Positions 46,552 through 55,417 of a DNA stretch of 64,000 nucleotides are shown here, piece after piece. The stretch is from positions 1 through 64,000 of the forward strand of contig NZ_JAMHFY010000016.1 in NCBI RefSeq assembly GCF_023897015.1. Direction: 5' to 3'. The position numbers and the translations under genes are program-made. Position 1 is the first letter of the stretch. Every line of letters starts with the position of its first letter. This DNA is from Desulfosporosinus nitroreducens. Lineage in GTDB: Bacteria > Bacillota > Desulfitobacteriia > Desulfitobacteriales > Desulfitobacteriaceae. The notes under the pieces are model-generated. The model saw only the letters and a program-made list of their open reading frames with translations. It did no database searches and had not been told where the DNA came from.

Positions 46552-46657
46552 TTCAAAAAAGTATAATATAAGACAACTTTTTCGGGTAGCGAAATGGTAT
46601 AGCCCCGAATAATCTACCATATATTACCTTTTTAATAGAGATATGGAGAGTGACCTT

Positions 46658-47188
46658 ATGTCTTTAGATAGAATGAATATGTTTTGGAATCAACAAGCAA
46701 TGCCCCAACAGAATCAGTTCTTTCAACCTTCGGCTGCTCCGGGGCAATTTAGCGGGGGCGCTCCCACTTGGATGTTGAATCAGAGTCAGAGAGTACCGTC
46801 CACGATGGGAGGGCAAGGCAGTTTTCCGATACCACCAGGATATAGCCGCAACATGAATATGAATGGTCCCGGAAGCAGTCTGGGGGGAGAAATGCCTAGA
46901 CATCAAGGAAATTTTGGAGGGAATCTTGGTTTAGGAGCCGGACCACAAAATGTGGGTGGTCAAGGCTACGCCACACCAGGGTATCCGCCTCAAGGCTTCG
47001 GGCAGCTACAACAATACCCCCAACCCCAGTTGCCTTTGACTCAAAGTTATCCGTCCCAAGGATATTCCCCCCAGGGATATAATCAAGATTATAGAGGACA
47101 AATGCCTTTACAATCTGCATGGGAAGAACCCAAAAAAGGTGGACTTAAAGGTTTTATCAGCAATCTTATGGCAAAACGAAAGAGATAA
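46658..47188 (+). CDS. Gly/Pro/Gln-rich low-complexity protein
   Basis: 176 aa from the ATG at 46658 (GGAG nine bases upstream). Rich in G, P, Q, N and M with repeated QGY/PQGY units in the second half, and a basic end (KKGGLKGFISNLMAKRKR). This composition resembles VrrA/YqfQ-type or spore-coat proteins. Function unknown. Followed by a terminator. Confidence 0.65.
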   Translation: MSLDRMNMFWNQQAMPQQNQFFQPSAAPGQFSGGAPTWMLNQSQRVPSTMGGQGSFPIPPGYSRNMNMNGPGSSLGGEMPRHQGNFGGNLGLGAGPQNVGGQGYATPGYPPQGFGQLQQYPQPQLPLTQSYPSQGYSPQGYNQDYRGQMPLQSAWEEPKKGGLKGFISNLMAKRKR

Positions 47189-47245
47189 TTAGTTCAACCT
47201 CTCTACTTCTGTTATTCTCCATTTCGAGGATTGAGAGCATCGTTG

Positions 47246-47273
47246 AAAACGGGGAGCTACTACTCCCCGTTTT
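47246..47273 (+). terminator. Terminator after the Gly/Pro/Gln-rich gene
   Basis: AAAACGGGGAG / CTCCCCGTTTT. A second hairpin, AAACCTTC/GAAGGTTT at 47335-47363, probably ends the convergent gene. Confidence 0.85.
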
Positions 47274-47443
47274 CTTATATTGAGTATTTATTCTAAGAAC
47301 AGAGAAAGGTGCAGACGCTTATCAGAAAATAATAAAACCTTCCACATCATGTGTAGAAGGTTTCAACTTATCGCACATAGCACATCCACTCATATCTTGG
47401 CCTTATCTATGAGATAATTAGATTTGATTTACCCTGCGAAAGG

Positions 47444-48250
47444 CTATGCATACTTCGAAAAGTTTATTTCCTCACTTGTTTTTTGGGATACCTCTCTATA
47501 GATCTCTAATACTGCTTTATTAATAACTGCTCCAAAATAGGCAGTAATAATTACTCCAACGACAATGCCATTCTGACCCATTCCGGCCAAAATAATAATC
47601 GCTATACCTATAAGGGAAAACAAAAAGCCAAAAACAAAGGCCATTTTGATTGTTAATCCTAAGTTTTCAAACAGAAAACTAATTCCCAGCTTAAAATTAT
47701 CCTTGAGGCTTACTTTATCAACTACTATTGAGTATTGGACATAAACAAGGATGATAAATATGAAATTTAAATAAAATAAATTTACCGATATAAATACCGA
47801 AAGTGAAGGGATAATCCCTAAGAGGGTTAGGACAAAAAACTTAAACCATAATTGATTACCATCTCGAAGAAAATCCTTAAATGTTACTCTTTTGTGTCCA
47901 GCCTGACTTATCACGGATAAATAACCACTATGTAAAAAACTTGTGATAAGAACAAACGACATAAGGAGCAAAATATTAGTCAGGTTTATTTGATTTATAA
48001 GACCTCGAAAACCGCTTGAATTATACTGAAAGAAGATCGAAGGAAAATCCTCCAGAGTGTATCTTATACTAGGTGGAGATGAAATAAACCCTAACTTAAA
48101 TACTAATTTTGATAAAGGCTGGTACTCAGTCTTAAAAATCCTTTCAAAAAGATTAAGTTCTCCAATGTCGATTATTAGAGGCAGCAAAATGATCCAAATA
48201 ACCTTATGAATTGATTGAAACTGTTTATTCAACATATCAGTTATAGACAT
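47444..48250 (-). CDS. Hypothetical integral membrane protein
   Basis: 268 aa, five to six membrane segments, with a long loop after the first. C-terminal AVINKAVLEIYREV is a helix like that of DUF-type permease relatives. AAAGGAG precedes the ATG. Divergent from the gene at 48330 across a perfect 9-bp dyad. Family not recognised. Confidence 0.6.
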   Translation of the reverse strand: MSITDMLNKQFQSIHKVIWIILLPLIIDIGELNLFERIFKTEYQPLSKLVFKLGFISSPPSIRYTLEDFPSIFFQYNSSGFRGLINQINLTNILLLMSFVLITSFLHSGYLSVISQAGHKRVTFKDFLRDGNQLWFKFFVLTLLGIIPSLSVFISVNLFYLNFIFIILVYVQYSIVVDKVSLKDNFKLGISFLFENLGLTIKMAFVFGFLFSLIGIAIIILAGMGQNGIVVGVIITAYFGAVINKAVLEIYREVSQKTSEEINFSKYA

Positions 48251-48278
48251 TTTTTACTCCTTTTAGTCCATTAAAGTG

Positions 48279-48301
48279 TGGTATAATAATTAATTATACC
48301 A
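48279..48301. promoter_or_regulatory. Dyad in a divergent promoter
   Basis: TGGTATAAT-AATTA-ATTATACCA, 9-base perfect arms, midway between two divergent membrane/exported genes. It includes TATAAT on both strands, so it may be the overlapping -10 regions or an operator. Confidence 0.5.
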
Positions 48302-48329
48302 TATTATGGAGGGAGTATTGGGTTAGTCT

Positions 48330-49571
48330 ATGAAAAAATACACTATGCTCTTATTTACACTTGTGGTGATGATAGCTACTGTTATTACTCAAATATCAGA
48401 ATACAAAACACTTCCAAAACCTGAGTTCAGGGAGCCTTTTCTGGACATTGAATCTACAAAGTTCGGCCAAATTAAAAACATTGTTTGGTTAGATAACTTT
48501 GTATCAAGTGAAAATGCTGTCTTAGTCTTAGCCACAAATCCTAAGAATAATATTGTCTACTCTTCTTTATCGTATTTAGATATAGCTAATGGTGAGACTA
48601 AACTCTTAGCGGAATTTCCATCTCACCAATTCCTTGACAACATTATTTTATTTGATAATCGCCTCTCTCAAAACAATGGTATAATAACAGCTTTCAATGA
48701 AGGAGTTGTTAAAATTACTCTCAATCGGAATGACAACCACATTTTATTCGCCGAACAAGAATTCATGCCTATAGAAGGCTTTGAGAAAGCTAGCAGCATG
48801 GATTTAAAAGGTGATCTCTATTACTCTAAACCAAATGATCATTTATTATTTGTAAAGCATTTTGGCCAACCATCTTTCCCTTTTTTCATGAATGATAACG
48901 AAGTTGTTAAGGATATGACCTACTTACGAAAGCCCTATCAAATAGTCAATGCTAATAGTTTAGACCGTAAACTGACCTATACCTCTCTCACTGCTAATGG
49001 GATTGACCTCTATGCCATGGATTTTGATGGCACTCCCGTGGCTGACTTTAATAAACCCATTATAAAAAACGTCATTAACGCTCAAAGCATCGAGGACAGT
49101 TTTGGTTTAATTGGCATGAATTTAATTAAAGAATCCTCTGGTTCCTCTGTTGAGCAATCTTTAAATATCTTTATGGCTCGAAGATATAAAGCTAATTACG
49201 ATAAAATACTTGTCTTGGATACTATTCCATTTAACACTGACCCTCTAGGTTCAGCACCGGCCTTGGATTCGACTACCTTTAATGACGACTATTCTGTTGT
49301 CTATACCAGCTATGATGAAAGCCATAAAGGCAAGCTCACAATATGTAATTATCAGCAAGAACCCAAAGTTATTCTTGAAAATGAGAACCTCTTTGGACCA
49401 GTTAGTATTGATAGAAAAAGCATTCTTGATCCTACTGATCCTTTGGCTAAAAGTGATATCAAAAACCCATACATTCTCTACTTCACCTTAGAAAATGACA
49501 AGGTTAGAGTAAAAATCTGTGATCAGCATGGAAAACCTGTGAAGGATATTACAAACATAATCATGAACTAA
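48330..49571 (+). CDS. Hypothetical exported protein, beta-propeller-like
   Basis: 413 aa. N-terminal hydrophobic segment (residues 5-22) acts as signal or anchor. The body has repeated strand-turn patterns (YSSLSYLDIANGETKLLAEF; YTSLTANGIDLYAMDFDG; VYTSYDESHKGKLTICNY), as in WD40/TolB-like propellers. GGAGGG upstream. Paired divergently with a membrane protein. Family not recognised. Confidence 0.6.
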   Translation: MKKYTMLLFTLVVMIATVITQISEYKTLPKPEFREPFLDIESTKFGQIKNIVWLDNFVSSENAVLVLATNPKNNIVYSSLSYLDIANGETKLLAEFPSHQFLDNIILFDNRLSQNNGIITAFNEGVVKITLNRNDNHILFAEQEFMPIEGFEKASSMDLKGDLYYSKPNDHLLFVKHFGQPSFPFFMNDNEVVKDMTYLRKPYQIVNANSLDRKLTYTSLTANGIDLYAMDFDGTPVADFNKPIIKNVINAQSIEDSFGLIGMNLIKESSGSSVEQSLNIFMARRYKANYDKILVLDTIPFNTDPLGSAPALDSTTFNDDYSVVYTSYDESHKGKLTICNYQQEPKVILENENLFGPVSIDRKSILDPTDPLAKSDIKNPYILYFTLENDKVRVKICDQHGKPVKDITNIIMN

Positions 49572-49583
49572 TAATAGATCAAT

Positions 49584-49617
49584 ATCCCTCTTATTGAATT
49601 TATCAATAAAGAGGGAT
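49584..49617. terminator. Bidirectional terminator
   Basis: ATCCCTCTTATTGA / TCAATAA-GAGGGAT between convergent genes. Confidence 0.8.
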
Positions 49618-49640
49618 TTGTGTTTGTGATTTTTCCATCT

Positions 49641-50531
49641 CTAATCGAAGGCAACCCCCAGATACCCTAAATCTTCTGGCATTATTAACGTATCTATGGC
49701 ACTTTGTACCCTGATCATTCCGAAAGGACGAATGGAGCCTCCTAATTGCTGACCTATGTGGGGTGAGGTGCGCAGCACATATTCTTTTGCAGTAAGTTGT
49801 TGCACGATTTGTTTGACAGCTGTGTTAAGGAGATCATCAGGAAGTAAGATTTCTTTGATCAGCACCTTGTCAGAAGTAATTCTTTCAACTGCTAAACACC
49901 CCTGTATATCATCAATATTTATAGCGTAGATATCTGCTCCAGAGAGCTGGGACAGTTTTTTCTGGTAGGAAATGTTCTCATCAGGATACGAAATATAAAG
50001 ACGGCCGTTAAGTTGGCTATTCCTTCTGCGATTATAATCCTCAGAGGTTATTGGTAAAATCGTACAACTGAACGGCTTAGAGACAGGCAAGCTATCTGCT
50101 CCTTCTCGACTAAATAGAATCTCCCTAATATATAATCCGTCCTGGTAGCCTTGTTTTCGATAATACTCAAAAAGCTGAGTGTGAGCTGGAACAAGAACGG
50201 AAAGTTCCTCTTTTCTAGCCCTGAGGTACTGGTTGTTGCTATAGTCCATTAATTGAGTAGCAAAACCTCTGTTCTGGAATTTAGGGTGTGTTGCGATAGC
50301 GTAGAACATGGCTGTATTAAGGCTTCGGTCATCCGGAAACACCGTTCTGACAGGTATCATCGTAAGCATAGCCGCAATCTCTCCATCATGAAGCAATACA
50401 ACCGTTTCATCCTCTTTATATCGATTGGCAAAATAGAAATCGATATAACTGTCAGGATCTCCAAAGCAAAGTTTCCATATTTCTTTTTGCTGATCCGTCT
50501 CACCTTTTCGGGCCAGTCTGATTTCGCACAT
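49641..50531 (-). CDS. GNAT acetyltransferase, Eis-like
   Basis: 296 aa. N-terminal GNAT domain with ATHPKFQNRGFATQLM (acetyl-CoA loop QNRGFA) and VPAHTQLFEYYRKQGYQ, then a C-terminal domain, the two-domain plan of Eis-type enzymes. ATG at 50531 with GGAG. Next to the DUF2156 gene with an 18-base gap, so one operon. Substrate unknown. Confidence 0.8.
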   Translation of the reverse strand: MCEIRLARKGETDQQKEIWKLCFGDPDSYIDFYFANRYKEDETVVLLHDGEIAAMLTMIPVRTVFPDDRSLNTAMFYAIATHPKFQNRGFATQLMDYSNNQYLRARKEELSVLVPAHTQLFEYYRKQGYQDGLYIREILFSREGADSLPVSKPFSCTILPITSEDYNRRRNSQLNGRLYISYPDENISYQKKLSQLSGADIYAINIDDIQGCLAVERITSDKVLIKEILLPDDLLNTAVKQIVQQLTAKEYVLRTSPHIGQQLGGSIRPFGMIRVQSAIDTLIMPEDLGYLGVAFD

Positions 50532-50552
50532 CAAATTTTATCTCCATCTGCC

Positions 50553-51476
50553 TTAAACGGCTAATTCTTTAAGTTCAAAGTAAGTAGCCCAGTATTTCTC
50601 CTCCATTTTATCTGGATGGTAAGATAACTTAGCTTTTCTTAATCCCTCAAAGCCCATATCCTCCTCACGGTTGACATAAAGGAGTTGGGGATAGTTCTTT
50701 TGGATAACCGCAGCAAACTCACGGTTGATCATTTGATAGGCACCCGCTATCTCGCCAAAGGCTTTTTCAATATGGATGACATAAGTGTCCGAATTTAGTT
50801 TTTCTCCCATTGTGAAAGCAATTACTTTACCCTCTGCACGAATAAGCCCACCTTCTAAGCCAAGTTCGGTAAAATTGTCAAAGCAACGCCGTACTGCGCA
50901 GGTTTCATTGGCGATCTCGTGCCGATTCTCATTATGAGAATTGAGCTTACACCATTGCAGGTTCATTTCCCAGCATTCGGCCAGATTTGCTAATGATATC
51001 GGTTCAAAACTCCAATCAGAATTCACCTTAATAAATCGATTGATATAATTGCGCTTAGAGTGAAGTTTATTCCCCTTTAACGTGACTAGCTTGTCCAGAA
51101 GATAAACATAATCAAAGTTATCTCGTATTACTTTATACTCGAAGTTATCAGGAAAAACTTCTTTCATTACTGCGATATTTTCGGGGGATATTCCTGCTAC
51201 TACAAATTCTTGCCCATTGTAAACTGCGTCTTGTTTCAATACTTCAAAGACAGTTTTGATATCGCCCGTACCAGCAGGGAAAAAATAATAGGGGGAATCA
51301 TCCATAACTCCTTTAACCACAAGAAAGTCATTTACTTGTGCAACCCGATACTTATAGATTTTGGACCATGCAAATATGTTTGTAAAATTTTGATGACAAC
51401 CACGCATATCAGCAGTGACAAGAAGTTGGTCTATCCACTTCTTGTCACTTATTTCTATTTCTTTAAAGTTAATCAT
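50553..51476 (-). CDS. DUF2156/LPG-synthase C-terminal domain protein
   Basis: 307 aa. Segments SDLTN-like TNIFAWSKIYKYRVA, GNKLHSKRNYINRF, AFTMGEKLNSDTYVIHIEKA and QLLYVNREEDMGFEGLRKAKLSYHP match the DUF2156 family, tandem GNAT folds related to lysyl-phosphatidylglycerol synthase. No membrane part, so probably a soluble aminoacyl or acyl transferase. GGAGG before the ATG. Operon with the Eis-like gene. Confidence 0.85.
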   Translation of the reverse strand: MINFKEIEISDKKWIDQLLVTADMRGCHQNFTNIFAWSKIYKYRVAQVNDFLVVKGVMDDSPYYFFPAGTGDIKTVFEVLKQDAVYNGQEFVVAGISPENIAVMKEVFPDNFEYKVIRDNFDYVYLLDKLVTLKGNKLHSKRNYINRFIKVNSDWSFEPISLANLAECWEMNLQWCKLNSHNENRHEIANETCAVRRCFDNFTELGLEGGLIRAEGKVIAFTMGEKLNSDTYVIHIEKAFGEIAGAYQMINREFAAVIQKNYPQLLYVNREEDMGFEGLRKAKLSYHPDKMEEKYWATYFELKELAV

Positions 51477-51592
51477 TTTATCCTCCAGTTTAGTATCCTG
51501 TTTTTACACTTACTATATAATTTGCCACTTATAAAATCGGTATTCAACTCAGGCGAGTTCACATTTTAATCACTCCCGCTACAGAGTCAATA

Positions 51593-52972
51593 TTAGGTGT
51601 TTTTACAGATTGAGCTTAGATGGTGAAATAAGTCGACACCTTTTTGGTAATAATTACTCATTTCTGATTGCGGCACCATGTTGCCGCCGGTTGCCCAGAT
51701 AATATGAGATGCATTCTGGATTTTGTCTGTTAAACCTTGATCTATTACATATTTGTTTCCTGCATTCGTCATGAATAAATTGAACATACCGGGAGCACCT
51801 GCCAACGCTGAGGGTTCAACGAATATTTCTTCTGTATCAGCCATAACACTCAACATTCTATACAACATATTATCGTTTAAAGTGTAAATGCCGCTTAACA
51901 GATTTATCATTGTTTTTCCGATAAAGCTTGAAGCTCTGCCTACAGCTAATCCGTCTGCATCCGTGATGTTATCAATTCCAAAGTCCTGAACACATACTTT
52001 ATCATGTTCACCTGTCATACATCCTATTAACATGCAAGGTGAATGAGTAGGCTCCGCAAAGAAGCAATGCACATAATCCTTAAAAATTAGCTTTAATCCA
52101 AATGCTACTCCACCGGGTCCCCCTCCAACACCACAAGGAAAGTATACAAATAATGGATGGTCTTTATCCACAACAACCTTTAGATCTTTAAGTTGTTCTT
52201 TTAGCCTTAGTGCTGCAACAGCATACCCTAGGAATAGATTGATTGAATTCTCATCATCAACAAAATAGCTCTTTGGATCGTTATCCGCCTGTCTTCTACC
52301 CTCTTCAACAGCTTTGCTGTAATCCGATTGATATTCAATTACGGTAACCCTTTTGCTTCTGAGAAGGTCCTTCTTCCATTGCTTTGCATCGGCAGACATA
52401 TGAACAGTTACATTAAATCCTAATTTAGCACTCATTATGCCGATACTTAATCCCAAATTTCCTGTAGAGCCAACGACAATAGAATAGTGGGAAAAGAAAT
52501 TTCTGAATATATCATTGTCTAAAACCGAATAATCGTCTTCCCTAGAAAGCATTCCAAATTCAAACGCTAAATCTTCTGCATGCTTAAGTACCTCATAAAT
52601 TCCGCCTCTTGCTTTGATTGACCCAGAAATAGGGAGATGGCTGTCACATTTGAGCAACAAGTTTTCACAAATTATTTTCAGGTTAAATATTTCCTCCATT
52701 TGTTTTTTCATACGAGGAATTCTGATAATAGGTGACTCTATAATACCACCTTGTTCTTTTGTCTCTGGAAAGACTTTGGCGATATATGGAGCAAATTTTT
52801 TCAGTCGTTCGTCAGCAGCTTTTACGTCTGCTTCAGTGAGGGAAATCTTTAAAATGGCGTCATTATATGCTTGATATTGTGGATTTATCCAGAATACTTC
52901 GTTAGTATTGATTATTTCAGTAAGCAATGGATATTCTTGTTGCCAACGCTCAATACTTTTTCCTAAAATCAT
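51593..52972 (-). CDS. dsdA: D-serine ammonia-lyase
   Basis: 459 aa, PLP-dependent fold type II. The PLP lysine is K120 in [27 protein letters not shown] and the glycine loop [17 protein letters not shown] bind PLP phosphate. D-serine is converted to pyruvate and ammonia. GAGGGGATT before the ATG. No dsdC or transporter is adjacent. Length is normal for DsdA. Confidence 0.92.
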   Translation of the reverse strand: MILGKSIERWQQEYPLLTEIINTNEVFWINPQYQAYNDAILKISLTEADVKAADERLKKFAPYIAKVFPETKEQGGIIESPIIRIPRMKKQMEEIFNLKIICENLLLKCDSHLPISGSIKARGGIYEVLKHAEDLAFEFGMLSREDDYSVLDNDIFRNFFSHYSIVVGSTGNLGLSIGIMSAKLGFNVTVHMSADAKQWKKDLLRSKRVTVIEYQSDYSKAVEEGRRQADNDPKSYFVDDENSINLFLGYAVAALRLKEQLKDLKVVVDKDHPLFVYFPCGVGGGPGGVAFGLKLIFKDYVHCFFAEPTHSPCMLIGCMTGEHDKVCVQDFGIDNITDADGLAVGRASSFIGKTMINLLSGIYTLNDNMLYRMLSVMADTEEIFVEPSALAGAPGMFNLFMTNAGNKYVIDQGLTDKIQNASHIIWATGGNMVPQSEMSNYYQKGVDLFHHLSSICKNT

Positions 52973-53056
52973 ATTAATCCCCTCAAAATTTCAGATAGCT
53001 TCTAATCTTAGTATGTGATAGCCAATTCTTTCTTTCAGCAACCTTGTTGCTGATTT

Positions 53057-53527
53057 TTAATCTCGAAGTTCAGTAAACGAACTAGGTTTAGGTCTTTCCA
53101 TAGTATTCACGGTGTCTGCTTTTCTTTGGATCAAGATTTTAGAACAGTATTCAATTATTTCCCGACGACGTACAATTCCGATAAAGATTTGCTGATCATC
53201 CACGACAGGCACAAAATTCTGCACTACCGCTCTGGAAATTAAATCCTCTATATGGGCTTCGATCGTTACTGGCAAATTCTGAACATGTTGTTTTACTTCG
53301 CTTAGAAAAATATCCTCCGTGTTTTCAAAGGATAAACCAGGCGTATTTTTTAACTTCCAGAGTAAATCTCCTTCTGTTATCGTTCCTGCATATTTTCCCT
53401 CGTCATTAATGAGAGGGACCGCCGAATAGCTATGATACTCCATTCGTTCCAAGGCTTGACGCATCGTTGCATTTTCTTTTAAAAAAACGATGTTCTTTTT
53501 AGGTATAAGAAAAAATGCTACATTCAT
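53057..53527 (-). CDS. Two-CBS-domain protein
   Basis: 156 aa made of CBS domain 1 (about 10-62; RQALERMEYHSYSAVPLINDEGKYAGTITEGDLLW) and CBS domain 2 (about 88-140; NFVPVVDDQQIFIGIVRRREIIEY). Such stand-alone CBS pairs bind adenosine nucleotides and regulate partners. Partner unknown; the gene stands alone. Confidence 0.9.
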   Translation of the reverse strand: MNVAFFLIPKKNIVFLKENATMRQALERMEYHSYSAVPLINDEGKYAGTITEGDLLWKLKNTPGLSFENTEDIFLSEVKQHVQNLPVTIEAHIEDLISRAVVQNFVPVVDDQQIFIGIVRRREIIEYCSKILIQRKADTVNTMERPKPSSFTELRD

Positions 53528-53920
53528 TAATATTTACGCTCCATTTCGGCTATCTATTATAAAACTAGGATTAATTATATACCATACAGTTAGAAAAACT
53601 GAAATGAAACTTTGGTTTTTTGAGTAACATAATTATAGCACCGACCTTCTATTATTAGAACATCAGTGCTATGTTCATTCATTACCTTGTCACCTAGAAA
53701 CCAAACTTGGAGCCTGTAAATTGTTGATCTAAAAATCAACCTATTCTAGCCTCTTTTAACGTAGGCCATAGTTGTTGATTAATAACGTGTACTAAATAGA
53801 AATCTAAGGAATCTGTCTGAAAAAGGTTTGATTTGGCATTTAATCGCTCCACTTAGCAAAGTATAACCACGTGTCATTTTGTGATTATATGAGTACATAG
53901 TCACAATGTCAAGCTTGTTA
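53528..53920. other. Intergenic, no gene seen
   Basis: AT-rich, with an imperfect TAGCACCGA...TCAGTGCTA hairpin near 53636-53674 and a TTGTGA-N16-TCACAA dyad at 53879-53906. No convincing frame. Confidence 0.4.
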
Positions 53921-53952
53921 ATAAACCATGATCTTGAAAGACCATGGTTTAT
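53921..53952 (-). terminator. Terminator of the 39-aa gene
   Basis: ATAAACCATG / CATGGTTTAT with a 12-base loop, a few bases after the small gene's stop. Confidence 0.65.
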
Positions 53953-53956
53953 AGAA

Positions 53957-54076
53957 CTATTTGTTAGTACTATGCTGCTTACTGGGTAACTTCTTAGCTG
54001 GATTTTCATTATCTTGATGTTTCTTGTTTTTTTCAGCTTTTGCTTGAGCATCCTGTATTTTAGCCAATTCATCCAT
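53957..54076 (-). CDS. Small charged protein, 39 aa
   Basis: MDELAKIQDAQAKAEK... ending LPSKQHSTNK. Lys/Glu/Gln-rich helix, no Cys. GGGAGGG seven bases before the ATG and its own terminator make this a real small gene. Possibly a spore or nucleoid-associated peptide; family not recognised. Confidence 0.6.
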   Translation of the reverse strand: MDELAKIQDAQAKAEKNKKHQDNENPAKKLPSKQHSTNK

Positions 54077-54365
54077 TGATTTACCCTCCCTTGATTACTG
54101 AACCTTATCTTACTTTAACCATACATCCTCAAAAACATGCTTGCAAACATCATATAAAAATTAACTCAATCTTTACTCCCTCGTGTCCACTGATTGGTAT
54201 ACGTCTGCGATATGGTGAAACATAATTATGTAATTGATTAGTGAGAATTATAATATTGGAGTTATTGCAAGATTTTTGGTGGAGCAAATAAATGCTGTTG
54301 TTTTTTTCAACATTATATAGTATAATAAAAAAGCGAATTAATCAATTCATAAATTATTTGAATTC

Positions 54366-54430
54366 AAAGCAACCTGACTGGCGGGACTAGGAGCAGAATC
54401 CATCCCAATGGTTGTTGCTTGTTTTTTATT
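54366..54430 (+). promoter_or_regulatory. Structured leader with terminator (attenuator candidate)
   Basis: AAGCAAC...GTTGCTT closes a 40-base loop with an inner GGGA/TCCC stem, followed by GTTTTTT. It ends 29 bases before the start of the 117-aa gene, as cis-regulatory terminators do. A -10-like TATAGTATAAT lies about 50 bases upstream. No known riboswitch class recognised. Confidence 0.45.
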
Positions 54431-54458
54431 TGGGTGTCACTTTGAAAGGAGTCAACTA

Positions 54459-54812
54459 ATGAGCGATAACATTTCTATGAAAACTGAGCTCTCAAGGTCA
54501 ATTATTGAGAGGTATTTAGAAAGAAAATTGAAAGATACTGAAATTCTGCACCATCTTAACGAAGTCAATGATGACGACAGAACTGCAAACCTTGCAGTGT
54601 TCATTGATAGCGCTCATCATGCGAAATTCCACAAGGCCAAAAGGAAATCTCTCTATATCCCTGAAGTCGGACGCACCAGAAAAGAGATCGAATCTAAAAT
54701 GTTAGAGAAGTACGGAATAGTTTTTTATGGACCGTTATACAATAGTGATAGAGAAAAAATGCTTAAAAAGCTGGCAGAACGAACAAAAAGAGAACTAGGT
54801 TTAATCAGCTAG
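54459..54812 (+). CDS. Hypothetical soluble protein
   Basis: 117 aa from the ATG at 54459 (AAAGGAG upstream). Highly charged, mainly helical; ends KMLKKLAERTKRELGLIS. Contains HHLNEVNDDDR and SAHHAKFHKAKRK, no cysteine. Function unknown. Leader structure suggests regulated expression. Confidence 0.6.
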   Translation: MSDNISMKTELSRSIIERYLERKLKDTEILHHLNEVNDDDRTANLAVFIDSAHHAKFHKAKRKSLYIPEVGRTRKEIESKMLEKYGIVFYGPLYNSDREKMLKKLAERTKRELGLIS

Positions 54813-54876
54813 CATATATCAGTTTATGAACTATTTCTCATAACTTATTGGTACTCTGAAGTTTATCAATTCCAAG

Positions 54877-54905
54877 ACACCCACTTCTTCAAGTGGGTGT
54901 TCCTT
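54877..54905 (+). terminator. Terminator after the 117-aa gene
   Basis: ACACCCACTT-CTTC-AAGTGGGTGT followed by a T-containing tract. Confidence 0.8.
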
Positions 54906-55030
54906 ATTCTACTTGCTTTTGCTGAACGAGTTCACTTTGCAGGTACCATAGGTGAGAAGCTAAATTTGTCTCAACCACTTAAAGGAAGTATAATACGTTA
55001 TAATAATGCTGATTACAGGAGGAATCCACT

Positions 55031-55351
55031 ATGTTTTTAGTTGACAAAGAGGCCTTGCAATATATCAATTCCAAGTCGAATTCTATAGTTATTGACTTGA
55101 AGCCAAATCCGTCTTCAGGCGGATGATGTCCCAGTCCAAACGTAACAGGTCGTTACGTTCCAAAAATCTCTATCAGAGAACCACATTCAAATAGACAACT
55201 CGAATATAATGTTCTCGACCAAGATGGAATCAAAATCTACTATTCAACAAAACTTAAAGTAAGAGATGGCTATTCGGATATTAAAATTAAACTGAGAAAG
55301 TTGTTATTTTTTAAATGGTTGGAAATAGAAGGAGCAAGTATAAAGAAGTAA
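55031..55351 (+). CDS. CC/Se-motif small selenoprotein
   Basis: 106 aa if the TGA at 55124-55126 is read as Sec32. AGGAGG lies eight bases before the ATG. The frame MFLVDKEALQYINSK... reaches SSGG-U-C-PSPNV and continues for 74 more codons of ordinary protein (DQDGIKIYYSTKL, LRKLLFFKWLEIEGASI) to TAA. GG-U-C is where related proteins, which I recall as the CC/Se motif family, carry Cys-Cys. A hairpin with AGGTC loop follows at the SECIS distance. Function unknown; a thiol/selenol redox or metal role is inferred. Confidence 0.8.
55139..55159 (+). promoter_or_regulatory. SECIS-like hairpin of the CC/Se gene
   Basis: AACGTAAC-AGGTC-GTTACGTT, eight perfect pairs. AGGT of the loop lies at +21 to +24 after the TGA, as in the gene at 58369-58596. 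Confidence 0.75.
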
Positions 55352-55417
55352 GAGATATTTAGAAACATCTCCGAGCCTTCCAGGCGATGGACATGACTCA
55401 AACAGGACGTTGGAAGC

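Noticed and set aside
53779-54072. 97-codon minus-strand frame
   Set aside because: It overlaps in another frame the better supported 39-aa gene, which has a strong ribosome site and terminator.
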